This document shows, in pieces, positions 36,081 to 45,529 of a stretch of 64,000 bases of DNA. The notes under the pieces are model-generated. The model was not told where the DNA came from. It was given only the letters and a program-made list of their open reading frames with translations, and did not search any database. The stretch comes from an uncultured Draconibacterium sp. GTDB taxonomy: Bacteria > Bacteroidota > Bacteroidia > Bacteroidales > Prolixibacteraceae. A program made the translations under genes and the position numbers. Numbering within the stretch: the stretch's first letter is position 1; each line of letters opens with the position of its first letter. The stretch lies in assembly GCF_963675065.1 (NCBI RefSeq), contig NZ_OY775906.1, forward strand, positions 3,078,001 to 3,142,000, written 5' to 3'.

Positions 36081-37456
36081 ATGAAGCGACTTATTTTGCC
36101 GTTTGTCTTGTCTCTTTTTATTACTATTTCGTACGCCCAGAAATACGAAGCAAACTGGAAATCAATTGATAGTCGACCAGTGCCACAATGGTTTGAGGAT
36201 GTAAAATTTGGCATTTTCATTCATTGGGGAGTGTACTCGGTTCCAGCCTGGGCCCCCGCCAATGCCGACATTGGCGTTTATGCCAAATACGCTGAGTGGT
36301 ATGGCTTCCGGATTAACGACGATAGCAAAGCCGGCAAACTCTTCCGCGAATACCACAACAATATGTATGGTGAAGATTTCCTGTACCAAGACTTTGCCCC
36401 ACGGTTTAAAGCACAACACTGGAACCCCGAACAATGGGCCGATTTGTTTAAACGCGCCGGAGCAAAATATGTGGTATTAACATCGAAACACCACGAAGGA
36501 TTTACGCTTTGGCCAAGTGCCCAAAGCTGGAACTGGAACAGTGTTGATATTGGGCCTCATCGTGATATTTGTGGCGATTTAACTACTGCTGTTAAAGAAG
36601 CAGGTTTACACATGGGGTTTTATTATTCGCTTTACGAATGGTACAATCCGCTTTACAAAAATAATCTGCAGAAATATGTCGATGACCATATGATTCCGCA
36701 AATGAAAGACCTTGTTACCAGCTACGAACCTGATATTTTATGGACCGATGGCGAGTGGGATCATCCAAGTAAAGACTGGAAAAGCACAGAGTTTTTGGCC
36801 TGGCTTTACAACGAATCTCCGGTTAAAGACCGGATTTGTATTAACGACCGCTGGGGAAAAGAAACACGAAGCAAACATGGTGGATTTTATACCACAGAGT
36901 ACGATTTAGTTCATGACGGCAAAAGTGATAAGATCGACAAAGCCTGGAAGAATGTCGCGGAATAGGAACTTCATTTGGGTATAACCAGATTGAAACCGTT
37001 GAAAACTACATGAGCTCTGAAGCACTGATTCATCTTTTAATTGAAAAGGTTGCGGGAGGAGGCAATCTCCTGCTTGATGTTGGACCAACTGCTGACGGTC
37101 GTATTCCTGTAATTCAGCAACAACGCTTACTTGATATTGGCGACTGGCTGGAGACAAACGGCGAAGCCATATACGAAACAAGAAAATGGGAAGGCGCTGA
37201 AAAGAACGATATCGCTGATGTATATTTCACAAAAAAAGGAAAAGACTTGTACGTGCATTGCACGCAATATCCTACAACCGATTTAAAAATAAAAGGGCTG
37301 AAAAAAGCCTCATCTGTTAATTTGTTGGGCTACCAGGGTGATGTAAAATTCAAAAAATCGGGTAAAACAATCAGCATTTCGGCGCCGGTATTAACTCCGG
37401 GTAAACTTACCCGCACCTATGCCTGGGTTTTTAAACTTGAAAATGTACTTAAATAA
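36081..37456 (+). pseudogene. Alpha-L-fucosidase (GH29), interrupted by a frameshift near 36950
   Basis: Two frames together make one GH29 enzyme. The first (36081-36965) has a signal peptide ending SYAQ, the start FGIFIHWGVYSVPAWAP and the catalytic nucleophile Asp223 in LWTDGEWDHPS. It then stops at TAG 36963-36965. The same DNA in the next frame reads CRGIGTSFGYN from 36953, exactly the family continuation, and runs to 37456 (GGGNLLLDVGPTADG). Loss of one base in the AAGAA at 36948-36952 explains it. It is either a true lesion or a sequencing error; all else is intact. Confidence 0.9.
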
Positions 37457-37483
37457 AGATAAACAACTAAATGTAATAGTAAA

Positions 37484-38761
37484 ATGACCAAAGCAACTGA
37501 ATTTCTGAAAAGCCACAAAATGACGGCTGAAGACATTAAAATTAAAGAGGTGGTGAACGCCTTCTTAGAAGAAATGGCAAAAGGGCTGGCCGGAAAAGAC
37601 AGCTCACTCTTGATGCTACCAACTTATATTGAAGCTGACGGAGAAGTAAAAGCCAACGAACCTGTTGTCGCAATCGATGCAGGAGGAACTAATTTTAGGG
37701 CCGCTAAAGTGTATTTCGATGACAACCTGAAACTGGTAACTGAAAACATTAAAAAGGCAAAAATGCCAGGCGTTGAGAAAGAACTGACCAAAACTGAGTT
37801 CTTCGATACGTTTGCTTCGTACCTGGCAGATTATAAGACAGTCTCCGACAAACTGGGATTTTGTTTTTCGTATGCTGCAGAAATTTTCCCAAACAAAGAC
37901 GGGAAACTGATAGAATGGAGCAAAGAAGTGAAAGCACCCGATGTAATTGGAGAAATGATCGGAGAAGGACTTTTGAATGCCATGCAAACACCCGACAAAC
38001 AACTGGTGCTGATGAACGACACCGTTTCTACCCTGCTTGCCGGAAAGGCTGCGCGGGCGGTAAAATCATACGACACCTACATTGGTTTTATCCTTGGTAC
38101 CGGAACCAACACCAGCTACATCGAGGCCAATAAAAACATTACTAAAACCGATGGTCTGAACATGGAAGGCAGCCAGATCATCAATATCGAATCGGGTGCA
38201 TTTACACTGGCACCACGCACTGATATTGACATTGCCTTCGACAATACCACCGAGAATCCGGGCCGTTATGCTTTTGAAAAAATGTTCTCGGGTGGTTACT
38301 TGGGTGGTTTGTGTACCAAGGCTTTAAAAACAGCAGCCGCAGAAGGAGTTTTTGCCGACCCGGTAGTTTTTGAGAACCTTAAGGAATTAACATCGGAAGA
38401 AGTAAATAATTATGTGCACGGCATTGAAAGTGCGCACAATGTATTACCCGGTGTTTTCACCAGCGATTCAGATAAAATGCTTGTTGCCGAAATCATCGAC
38501 AAGCTTATCGAGCGTGCCGCAAAACTGGTAGCTGCCAACCTGGCCGCCGTAATTCTGCAAACCGGAAAAGGGAAACACCACGAAAAGCCGGTGTTAATGA
38601 CTATAGAAGGGACAACATTTTACAAGCTTCATAATTTTCAGAAAATGTTTGAAAAATACCTGCAGGATTTCCTTTCAGGCGATAATCAACGTTATTACGA
38701 AATTGTTGAAGTGGAAAACTCGAGTTTGCTTGGTGCTGCAATTGCGGCCATTGTAAACTAG
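37484..38761 (+). CDS. Hexokinase
   Basis: This 425-residue ATP-dependent sugar kinase of the eukaryote-like hexokinase family phosphorylates glucose or a related hexose on C6. The phosphate-1 motif VVAIDAGGTNFRAAKVYF is near residue 62, the sugar-contact segment GFCFSYAAEIFPNKDG near 125, LMNDTVSTLLAG near 172, and the second glycine-rich motif FILGTGTNTSYIE near 204. It follows the fucosidase by 27 bases and may share its transcript, feeding released sugars into glycolysis. Confidence 0.92.
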   Translation: MTKATEFLKSHKMTAEDIKIKEVVNAFLEEMAKGLAGKDSSLLMLPTYIEADGEVKANEPVVAIDAGGTNFRAAKVYFDDNLKLVTENIKKAKMPGVEKELTKTEFFDTFASYLADYKTVSDKLGFCFSYAAEIFPNKDGKLIEWSKEVKAPDVIGEMIGEGLLNAMQTPDKQLVLMNDTVSTLLAGKAARAVKSYDTYIGFILGTGTNTSYIEANKNITKTDGLNMEGSQIINIESGAFTLAPRTDIDIAFDNTTENPGRYAFEKMFSGGYLGGLCTKALKTAAAEGVFADPVVFENLKELTSEEVNNYVHGIESAHNVLPGVFTSDSDKMLVAEIIDKLIERAAKLVAANLAAVILQTGKGKHHEKPVLMTIEGTTFYKLHNFQKMFEKYLQDFLSGDNQRYYEIVEVENSSLLGAAIAAIVN

Positions 38762-38768
38762 GACATTT

Positions 38769-38806
38769 AATAGCCGAAGTCTTTTTCTAATCAGGCTTCG
38801 GCTATT
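38769..38806. terminator. Bidirectional terminator, hexokinase / convergent gene
   Basis: AATAGCCGAAG pairs with CTTCGGCTATT around a 16-base T-rich loop. The right arm includes the stop codon of the convergent 250-residue protein gene (38802-38804), so the two transcripts overlap at the hairpin. Confidence 0.8.
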
Positions 38807-39554
38807 TAATATTTTCAATTAGTGGTATAACCCGGGCACGCATTAAATCCAGCACAAAAACCTGCTGAAATCTCGACTCAAATTCCTCATTACGAATCTT
38901 ATTCAGAAGATTGATATTTTTATCAGCCCGAAGAAAGTCGGTGGTTATCAGAAGCCAGTACTGATCGAGTTGCTGTTTTTGATAAATCCGCAGTTTCTCA
39001 TCTTTTTTGGCAATCGCTAAACGAATATCGTCAACCACATTATTTGAAATCCCGAGGTTATTCGAACGCTCCCAAACCGACGATTTTAATTCCGGATGAT
39101 GCGCAATCATTACCTGTTCCAACCCTTCCGGGAGATCGCTACCCGTTAAAATTTTATGAAAAAAACTACCATCATCCTTACCATCAACAGCCGCTCTGAT
39201 TGTTGCCACCATTTTTGAACGCACAGCCAGTTCCCGTTCCGGGCTGATAATCTGCTTATCCGAAAACATAAATTTCACAAAAAGCTTTTCGTCCGAACCG
39301 GTTTCAAAAAGCTCTTGCATTTGTTCTACCAGCTCTTCTCTGAATTCAATTTGAGCCAGCATTTCAGCAGTTTTAACAACCGCATTGGCCGGATTAAGCC
39401 GTGTAAGTTCAATGCCCAGTTTGTGTTTGTTTTTCATTTTCACCACAAAATCGGGCGACTCGGAAGCCACAACCTTCCCCTTTGGGAAATCAGGATACTG
39501 CTCCCGGAAATAATTTACAAGTAATATTTCAAGCTGTTTCTTTACTTCTTGCAT
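38802..39554 (-). CDS. Uncharacterised protein with a possible PD-(D/E)XK-like N-terminus
   Basis: The 250-residue protein is soluble and charged, with no signal or membrane helix. Near its N-terminus, SPDFVVKMKNKHKLGIELTRL places Asp35 fourteen residues before Glu49-x-Thr51, which looks like the PD...ExT/K core of restriction-endonuclease-fold proteins. The rest is helical, with a second hydrophobic strand pair near residues 205-213 (YWLLITTDF) and 233-246. There is no methyltransferase or defence gene beside it. I assign no function; the nuclease idea is weak and from motif alone. Confidence 0.6.
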   Translation of the reverse strand: MQEVKKQLEILLVNYFREQYPDFPKGKVVASESPDFVVKMKNKHKLGIELTRLNPANAVVKTAEMLAQIEFREELVEQMQELFETGSDEKLFVKFMFSDKQIISPERELAVRSKMVATIRAAVDGKDDGSFFHKILTGSDLPEGLEQVMIAHHPELKSSVWERSNNLGISNNVVDDIRLAIAKKDEKLRIYQKQQLDQYWLLITTDFLRADKNINLLNKIRNEEFESRFQQVFVLDLMRARVIPLIENIK

Positions 39555-39732
39555 ATTGGCTAATTCGTGTTTTGAGTTCTAATTCTCAAGAGCTTGTTTT
39601 TGAAAAAATTAAAGATAAGAAAATACGGGATTGAAAAAACTGATCGGATTATCATAAAACCAATCGATGTTTTTCCGGAAATTTTCAACCAAAAGCAAAA
39701 TCTGGTGTTACATTTCTATAAAATAATAAATT

Positions 39733-40173
39733 ATGTATACAGGACTATTACACGCACATAACGGATTTCGTTGGTTGGTTTTAATTGCACTAGTTTTTGC
39801 AGTTTTGCTTGCAGTAAGCGGCATGGCTAGTAAACGAAAATGGGGGCGGGCCGATAATCTGTCAGGATTAATTCTGGTAATGATTATGGATATTCAGTTT
39901 CTGGTAGGCATTGTGCTCTACGCTTTTGTTAGCCCGATTACCAAAGCGGCATTTAACGATTTTGGTGCAGCCATGAAAAACAGCGATCTGCGTTTCTACG
40001 CCGTTGAACATATCTTATTGATGATAGTTGCACTGGCATTGGTGCACATTGGCAGGGCAAAATCGAAAAAAGATGTAGCTCCGCTTAAGAAATACAGGGC
40101 AGCGGCAATTTTTTATGGTCTTGCTTTGGTACTCGTTCTGGCAGCCATTCCTTGGGACAGAGCTTTGTTTTAA
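39733..40173 (+). CDS. Small four-helix membrane protein
   Basis: The 146-residue protein has about four hydrophobic helices (near residues 12-30, 43-65, 92-112 and 122-142). Histidines occur at the start (LLHAHNGFRW), in helix 3 (VEHILL) and after it (LVHIGR), positions that could ligate haem. Similar Bacteroidota proteins are sometimes labelled cytochrome b-like, but no haem binding is established from this sequence. It stands alone, convergent with the acyl-CoA ligase gene. Confidence 0.72.
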   Translation: MYTGLLHAHNGFRWLVLIALVFAVLLAVSGMASKRKWGRADNLSGLILVMIMDIQFLVGIVLYAFVSPITKAAFNDFGAAMKNSDLRFYAVEHILLMIVALALVHIGRAKSKKDVAPLKKYRAAAIFYGLALVLVLAAIPWDRALF

Positions 40174-40198
40174 ACAACATATTTGGAAATCAGGCAAT

Positions 40199-40232
40199 AA
40201 AAAAGGCTGCAAGAATGAACTTGCAACCTTTT
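40199..40232. terminator. Hairpin between the convergent membrane protein and ligase genes
   Basis: AAAAGG-C-TGCAAG pairs with CTTGCA-A-CCTTTT with one internal C/A mismatch. It lies 25 bases past the membrane-protein stop and 41 bases past the ligase stop, so it can serve both. Confidence 0.7.
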
Positions 40233-40273
40233 AAGCTTGGTTCAGCTTGTGCTTTCGCACCTGTTTCGTAATG

Positions 40274-42064
40274 CTACCTCTTTACCCCTACGGCATATAT
40301 ATCATCAATTAAGTGCTGGTATTTTACTGCCACTGCATTTCTTCTTAGTTTTAGTGTTGGCGACAGTTCTCCCGATGTTGGAGTCCACTCTTCGCACACC
40401 AGACGAATGCGGCTGATTTGCTCGTGCGATCCCAGCGTTTTATTCACCTTCATCACTTCTTTTTGCATTTTTTGAATTACCTCCGGAAGTTGAATCAGCT
40501 CTTCGTTGTTTTCGTAATGCAGTTTGCGCTCGCCTGCCCAGTCGTGAAGAATTGGAAAACACGGTGAAATAATGGCACTGGCAAATTTCTCGTTTGCACC
40601 AATTACCATCACCTGTTCAATCAGTTCAGATGTTTTCAACTTGTTCTCAATCATCTGCGGAGCAATATATTTTCCGCCCGAGAGTTTGAAAATTTCTTTT
40701 TTACGATCGGTAATCTTCAGGTATTTATCATCTACCAAAACACCAATATCGCCGGTGTGAAACCACCCGTTTTTGTCAATCACTTCATCAGTTAACTCCG
40801 GGGCTTTATAATAGCCCTTCATTACTCCCGGACCTTTACACAAAATCTCACCATCCGAAGCAAATTTCACGTCAAAACCTTCCAGAATTGGCCCCACTGT
40901 TCCCACCATCATTTCCATCGTGGTGGGATTATTTACGGCAATTACAGGCGAGGTTTCGGTTAAACCATATCCTTCGAGCGTAGTCAGTTTTGCCATTCCA
41001 AAAACCCTGGCAATACGCGGTTGAAGTGCGGCACCACCGGAAACAATATAAGTGATATTTCCGCCAAGTGCTTCCCGCCATTTGGAATAGATTAATTTAT
41101 CGGCCACCGAAATTTTCAGTTGCATCAACGGGCCAAACTTTTTATTGTATTCAAAATGACGTGTAAGATTTAAAGCCCAGAAATAAAGCTTCTTTTTAAT
41201 TCCGTTTAGTTCTTTCCCCTTGGCCACAAATCCATCGTATACTTTTTCGAGCAAACGCGGCACCGAGTTAAACATGTGCGGTTTCACTTCTTTAATCGAT
41301 GAAACTATCTGACTCAGATTACCCACATAATACACGCCCATTCCCTTGTACTGGAAATGGTAATTCACACTTCGCTCGTAAACATGGCAAAGTGGGAGAA
41401 AACTCAATGCTCTGTGTTCTATTCCCAGGTCGTGAAGTTTGACATGCGCGGTAAAGTTCGACACAAGGTTGTTGTGTGTTAGCATAACTCCTTTGGGCAC
41501 ACCTGTTGTTCCCGAAGTATAAATAATAGTTGCCAGATCTTCCGGCTTAATGTCTTTTTTTACGGCCTCCAACTGATCGGCAAATTCGTCTTCTTTCTCC
41601 TCTCCCAAGTCCAGAATCTGCTCATAATTTTTTGCACCTTCAACATCTTCAAAAGTGTAAACTGCATCAACACCATCAATCATATTGGCTAATGGACACA
41701 TACTTTGGAAAAGCTTTTTATCGCCTGCCAGAATGATCTTTACTTCGGCGTGTTTCAGAATATACTTGTATTCATCGTCGCCCAGCGTTGGATAAATAGG
41801 AACATGAATAATTCCCGCCATTGCCATTCCGATATCGGCAAAATTCCACTCCGGCCGATTGGTGGTAACCGTGGCCACTTTGTCGCCCGGCTTTAAACCC
41901 AAAGCCATTAGCCCCATGGCCAGCTGATGCGATTTTTTGTAATACTCTTTGGTTGAATAGGTGTACCATTTGCCCTCTTTTTTTCCGGCAATGGCATCTT
42001 CACGGGGGAATTCTTTCAATATGCGTTCGAGAATATCGAAAGTACGTGTAACTGTCTGTCCCAT
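40274..42064 (-). CDS. Long-chain fatty acid-CoA ligase (AMP-binding)
   Basis: The 596-residue enzyme activates fatty acids to acyl-CoA through an acyl-adenylate. The P-loop TIIYTSGTTGVPKGVMLTH is near residue 180, the GYGLTETSP motif near 360, and GWFHTGDIG with ITDRKKEIFKLSGGKYIAP near 430-465. The length and the latter motif fit the long-chain FadD/FAA type common in Bacteroidota. It lacks a signal peptide and is probably membrane-associated in the cytosol. It is a single gene with intergenic DNA on each side. Confidence 0.94.
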   Translation of the reverse strand: MGQTVTRTFDILERILKEFPREDAIAGKKEGKWYTYSTKEYYKKSHQLAMGLMALGLKPGDKVATVTTNRPEWNFADIGMAMAGIIHVPIYPTLGDDEYKYILKHAEVKIILAGDKKLFQSMCPLANMIDGVDAVYTFEDVEGAKNYEQILDLGEEKEDEFADQLEAVKKDIKPEDLATIIYTSGTTGVPKGVMLTHNNLVSNFTAHVKLHDLGIEHRALSFLPLCHVYERSVNYHFQYKGMGVYYVGNLSQIVSSIKEVKPHMFNSVPRLLEKVYDGFVAKGKELNGIKKKLYFWALNLTRHFEYNKKFGPLMQLKISVADKLIYSKWREALGGNITYIVSGGAALQPRIARVFGMAKLTTLEGYGLTETSPVIAVNNPTTMEMMVGTVGPILEGFDVKFASDGEILCKGPGVMKGYYKAPELTDEVIDKNGWFHTGDIGVLVDDKYLKITDRKKEIFKLSGGKYIAPQMIENKLKTSELIEQVMVIGANEKFASAIISPCFPILHDWAGERKLHYENNEELIQLPEVIQKMQKEVMKVNKTLGSHEQISRIRLVCEEWTPTSGELSPTLKLRRNAVAVKYQHLIDDIYAVGVKR

Positions 42065-42254
42065 ATTTCAATTTTAAAAACCTCGAAATATAAGGCTTTT
42101 GTTGATGGTTGATTTACTATGCGATTATGCTATTTTCCAGCTTATCCTATTTATATGCATTCTAAATAATTTTAATTACCTGTAAAACAAAAAGTTAAAA
42201 CTCATCCCATCGACTTTCTGAGCCTATTGTTCTATTATTTTATTTAGATGACAA

Positions 42255-45200
42255 TTATTCACCATCCTCATTTTCGGCTTGTTGAGCCTGATATTTATTG
42301 TCTTTTATATACGCCCAGATTATCAATCCGGCCAATACAAAAATAGAGACAGGAACAGCCGGATCGACTCCATCGGCAACACCTTTTCCATAAGAATGTA
42401 ATCCTGAAAGGTAATAGTTAACGCCAAAATATGTCATCAACACCGAGGCAAAACCAAGTATCGAGGCAAAATTATAATTGAAAATTCCCTTTAACGAAGG
42501 AATCAGTCGCATGTGTACAATAAACGAATAGATAACTACAGTAATAAGTGCCCAGGTTTCCTTAGGGTCCCAGCCCCAATAACGGCCCCAGCTTTCGTTA
42601 GCCCAAACGCCGCCCAAAAATGTTCCGATGGTTAGAAAATATAAACCAACCGTTGCCGACATTTCGTTGATTGTGGTGAGCTGCTCAATAAAGCCATTTA
42701 CTTTTGTTTCGTTCACTCCTCTTCGCAGAACGATTAAAATCATTACCAAGACGCCAAGAAACATGCTCAGTCCCAGAAATCCGTAACTGGCCGTAATAAT
42801 TGCCACGTGAATAGCCAACCAGTAGGATTTAAGTACTGGCACCAGATTGGTCACCTCCGGATTCATCCAGCTTAGGTGAGCCACAAACAATGCAATTCCG
42901 GTTAAAAATGCTGCCGTACCAATTACCATCGGATATTTTCGGCCAAAAATAATACCGGCCAGCATGGTTGCCCAGGCAACATAAACCACCGATTCGTAAC
43001 CGTTACTCCACGGTGCATGTCCTGATATGTACCAGCGCACAGCCAATCCAACGGTGTGTACCAAAAACAGGATTATAATGAATCCGAAAAACGAATACCG
43101 CAGAAACGACGGCAGCTGTTTTTGCCTGAAAATATTGATAAAAAGTACTGTTAACAGCAAGAAACCAAATAACAGGTAAAACGGGAAAATGCGTTTAAAC
43201 GGATTTACTTTATTGAAAAGAATCTCAACGTTTTTCTTCTTCTCGCCGGGTAAGAGATCAGCTCCGTATTTCACCTGGAAATTATCGACCGCCTGTAATA
43301 CCTGCACGGCATTCTGACTTTGGTTTTCGGTAATCGACTGCAACAGCAACTGAAATCCACTTTGTATAAATATCGAATCGCCATCAGAATATTCTGCAGC
43401 TGCACTTCCGGGTGCATACCAGGTATCTTCCACCCGTTCGCGCGGGAATAGATGAAATATAGAGCCCTGAAATACCATAAAACAGATATTAACACGCTCA
43501 TCAATATTAATGTATTCTTTATCCATTCTGTTGCGCATTCCGGGTGCTTTGGCATAAGCTGCCTGCACCGCATCCGCAATTTTATAATTGCCGTTTGCAT
43601 CAAAAAGCGATTCAACCGTAATGTATTTATTCTGTGCGCCAAGCGCTCCTTCCAGCGATTTATCGGCCACTTTAATAATGGGCATCGATTGCCAGATTTC
43701 GGGATACGCCATCATACTCAGCACTACTCCATCGGCCGACAAACCATACAAACCTGATTTTCGGCTTATTTTGCGAACTATTTCGCCCGACAGCGTTGAA
43801 ACCGGCTCAATTCGACCATCAACACCTTGTACCCACAATTCGCTGAATTCTTTTACAACTTCTTTGTCAATCGATGGGATTCCGGCGCCAATACCACTTT
43901 GTGCCGATGCTGAAAAAGCCACACTTCCTAACAATGTCAGGATTACGATTACTTTTACCGAACTGGCTTTTAGTTTTTTGGCCAAATACTGGAAATATGA
44001 ATTTGGATTTACCAACGACATAATTACACCAACAATGAGCAAAATATAACCGAGGTACGATATCCAGGTTCCCCAAAAATCGTAATTCACCGAAAGGATT
44101 GTTCCCTGTTCATCGCGGTCGTACGACGATTGAAAGAACTTGTAGCCCCGGTGATTTAAGGTGTTATTCATAAAAATGCGGATATCCTCGTTAATGCCTT
44201 TTTGCGGATCGACCAAAACCACTTCGGAAGCAAACGACGACGGCGAATTTGACCCCGGATAATGCTCCATCTGAAAATCTTTTAAATGAATGCTAAACGG
44301 AACCTGCAACGGCAAAGCGCCATAGGCCAGTTTTAAATTACCGTTGCCCAGCGGCACACGCACTGTATCTGCACGCTGCCCCGAATGACCAAAAACCGGA
44401 ATATTTTGCTGTCGCACACCATCAGAAATCTGCACCATCACAGCATCTTCACCTGTTTCGGTCTGGCTTTTCACTGCTGTAAATGTGGCACTTGGCAAGA
44501 ATTTGCGGATCAGAAAGCGGAAATTATCATAACCATATAAGAACATTGGCTTAACCGGAATTGTATCGCCCGGAGATAAGTCAACCGTCTCCTGCGTAGC
44601 CATAGTTGTCTCTTCCAGTTGCGCAAAAGAGGTCATAAACAAAGCGCCATCCTCCATAAAAAAGTTGATCACTTTTTCTTCATCAACTTCAAAACCGGCA
44701 GAAAAACCGGGGTAATCCAACACGTCTCCTTCCTTAAAAGAAAACGATTGCATGCCCTGGGTATTGGGTGCTGAAAAAACAAAGTCGATTATCGGCTCGC
44801 CCGAATCGGAAGCGATAGCCTTTTTTTCAGCATTCTCGATAAAACCAACGGCCTTTACTTTTACAGCTTTGCCGTTTACATCGATTTTTGTGGAAAACTG
44901 CTTGGGTGTAACCTCCGAGAATCGCACATGCGACACTTTTTCCTGCCCCTCAAAACCTGCATAAAAATAATCGTTGGTCGATAAAATATAGTCGGCACTT
45001 TCTCCTTCGCGAATGTGCATTACGCCTTCGAAACTGATAAAACGAGTAACGGCACCACCCAAGATCATCACTAAAAACGACACGTGAAAAATACCCAGTG
45101 TATAACGCCTGTTGGCGAATAAGCGGTAACGCAAAATGTTATTGATAAGGTTGAGTGCAAACAGCCCCCAAAGTAACTCGAACCAATGCGTGTTATACAC

Positions 45201-45329
45201 CAACGCACGGGCAGTTGGTGTGCCATAGCTGCTTTCGATAAAGGTGGCAACAGCCATCGAAAATGCCAAAGCAAGAAAAATAAATGCCGCGAACGGCACG
45301 GATGTTATAAAGGAATAAAATTTCTTCAT
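42255..45329 (-). CDS. ccsBA: Fused cytochrome c maturation protein CcsB-CcsA (System II)
   Basis: This 1024-residue polytopic protein joins a ResB/CcsB half (three N-terminal helices in residues 1-105, a large periplasmic region, and a helix near 425) to a CcsA half (multiple helices from about 695). The haem-handling WWD-type motif WGRYWGWDPKETWALI is near residue 915. The fusion exports haem and attaches it to CxxCH apocytochromes outside the inner membrane. Such fusions are typical of Bacteroidota and epsilonproteobacteria. No resA/ccdA gene is adjacent. Confidence 0.95.
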   Translation of the reverse strand: MKKFYSFITSVPFAAFIFLALAFSMAVATFIESSYGTPTARALVYNTHWFELLWGLFALNLINNILRYRLFANRRYTLGIFHVSFLVMILGGAVTRFISFEGVMHIREGESADYILSTNDYFYAGFEGQEKVSHVRFSEVTPKQFSTKIDVNGKAVKVKAVGFIENAEKKAIASDSGEPIIDFVFSAPNTQGMQSFSFKEGDVLDYPGFSAGFEVDEEKVINFFMEDGALFMTSFAQLEETTMATQETVDLSPGDTIPVKPMFLYGYDNFRFLIRKFLPSATFTAVKSQTETGEDAVMVQISDGVRQQNIPVFGHSGQRADTVRVPLGNGNLKLAYGALPLQVPFSIHLKDFQMEHYPGSNSPSSFASEVVLVDPQKGINEDIRIFMNNTLNHRGYKFFQSSYDRDEQGTILSVNYDFWGTWISYLGYILLIVGVIMSLVNPNSYFQYLAKKLKASSVKVIVILTLLGSVAFSASAQSGIGAGIPSIDKEVVKEFSELWVQGVDGRIEPVSTLSGEIVRKISRKSGLYGLSADGVVLSMMAYPEIWQSMPIIKVADKSLEGALGAQNKYITVESLFDANGNYKIADAVQAAYAKAPGMRNRMDKEYINIDERVNICFMVFQGSIFHLFPRERVEDTWYAPGSAAAEYSDGDSIFIQSGFQLLLQSITENQSQNAVQVLQAVDNFQVKYGADLLPGEKKKNVEILFNKVNPFKRIFPFYLLFGFLLLTVLFINIFRQKQLPSFLRYSFFGFIIILFLVHTVGLAVRWYISGHAPWSNGYESVVYVAWATMLAGIIFGRKYPMVIGTAAFLTGIALFVAHLSWMNPEVTNLVPVLKSYWLAIHVAIITASYGFLGLSMFLGVLVMILIVLRRGVNETKVNGFIEQLTTINEMSATVGLYFLTIGTFLGGVWANESWGRYWGWDPKETWALITVVIYSFIVHMRLIPSLKGIFNYNFASILGFASVLMTYFGVNYYLSGLHSYGKGVADGVDPAVPVSIFVLAGLIIWAYIKDNKYQAQQAENEDGE

Positions 45330-45438
45330 CTCTGTTTTATCAATTTAATTTCAAGTCTTTTGTATAACCGTTTTCTCCTAAAATAGTTTCTGAAAATAAT
45401 TCTTATTTAGAACAAATCAAAAAAACAGATAAAACAAA

Positions 45439-45477
45439 AGCCCGTTTGGTATTTTTTAAACATTTACCAAACGGGCT
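45439..45477 (-). terminator. Terminator after alaS
   Basis: AGCCCGTTTGGTA pairs perfectly with TACCAAACGGGCT over 13 bp. On the minus strand it ends in TTTTGTTTTATC. It lies 53 bases past the alaS stop. Confidence 0.9.
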
Positions 45478-45529
45478 CTATTTTAGTGTTAATCTCACTT
45501 GGCGTGAGGTTATCACTTTGTATTATTTC

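Noticed and set aside
36940..36970. Programmed ribosomal frameshift in the fucosidase gene
   Set aside because: No slippery heptamer or downstream structure is evident, and GH29 enzymes are not known to use recoding; a base loss or sequence error explains it.
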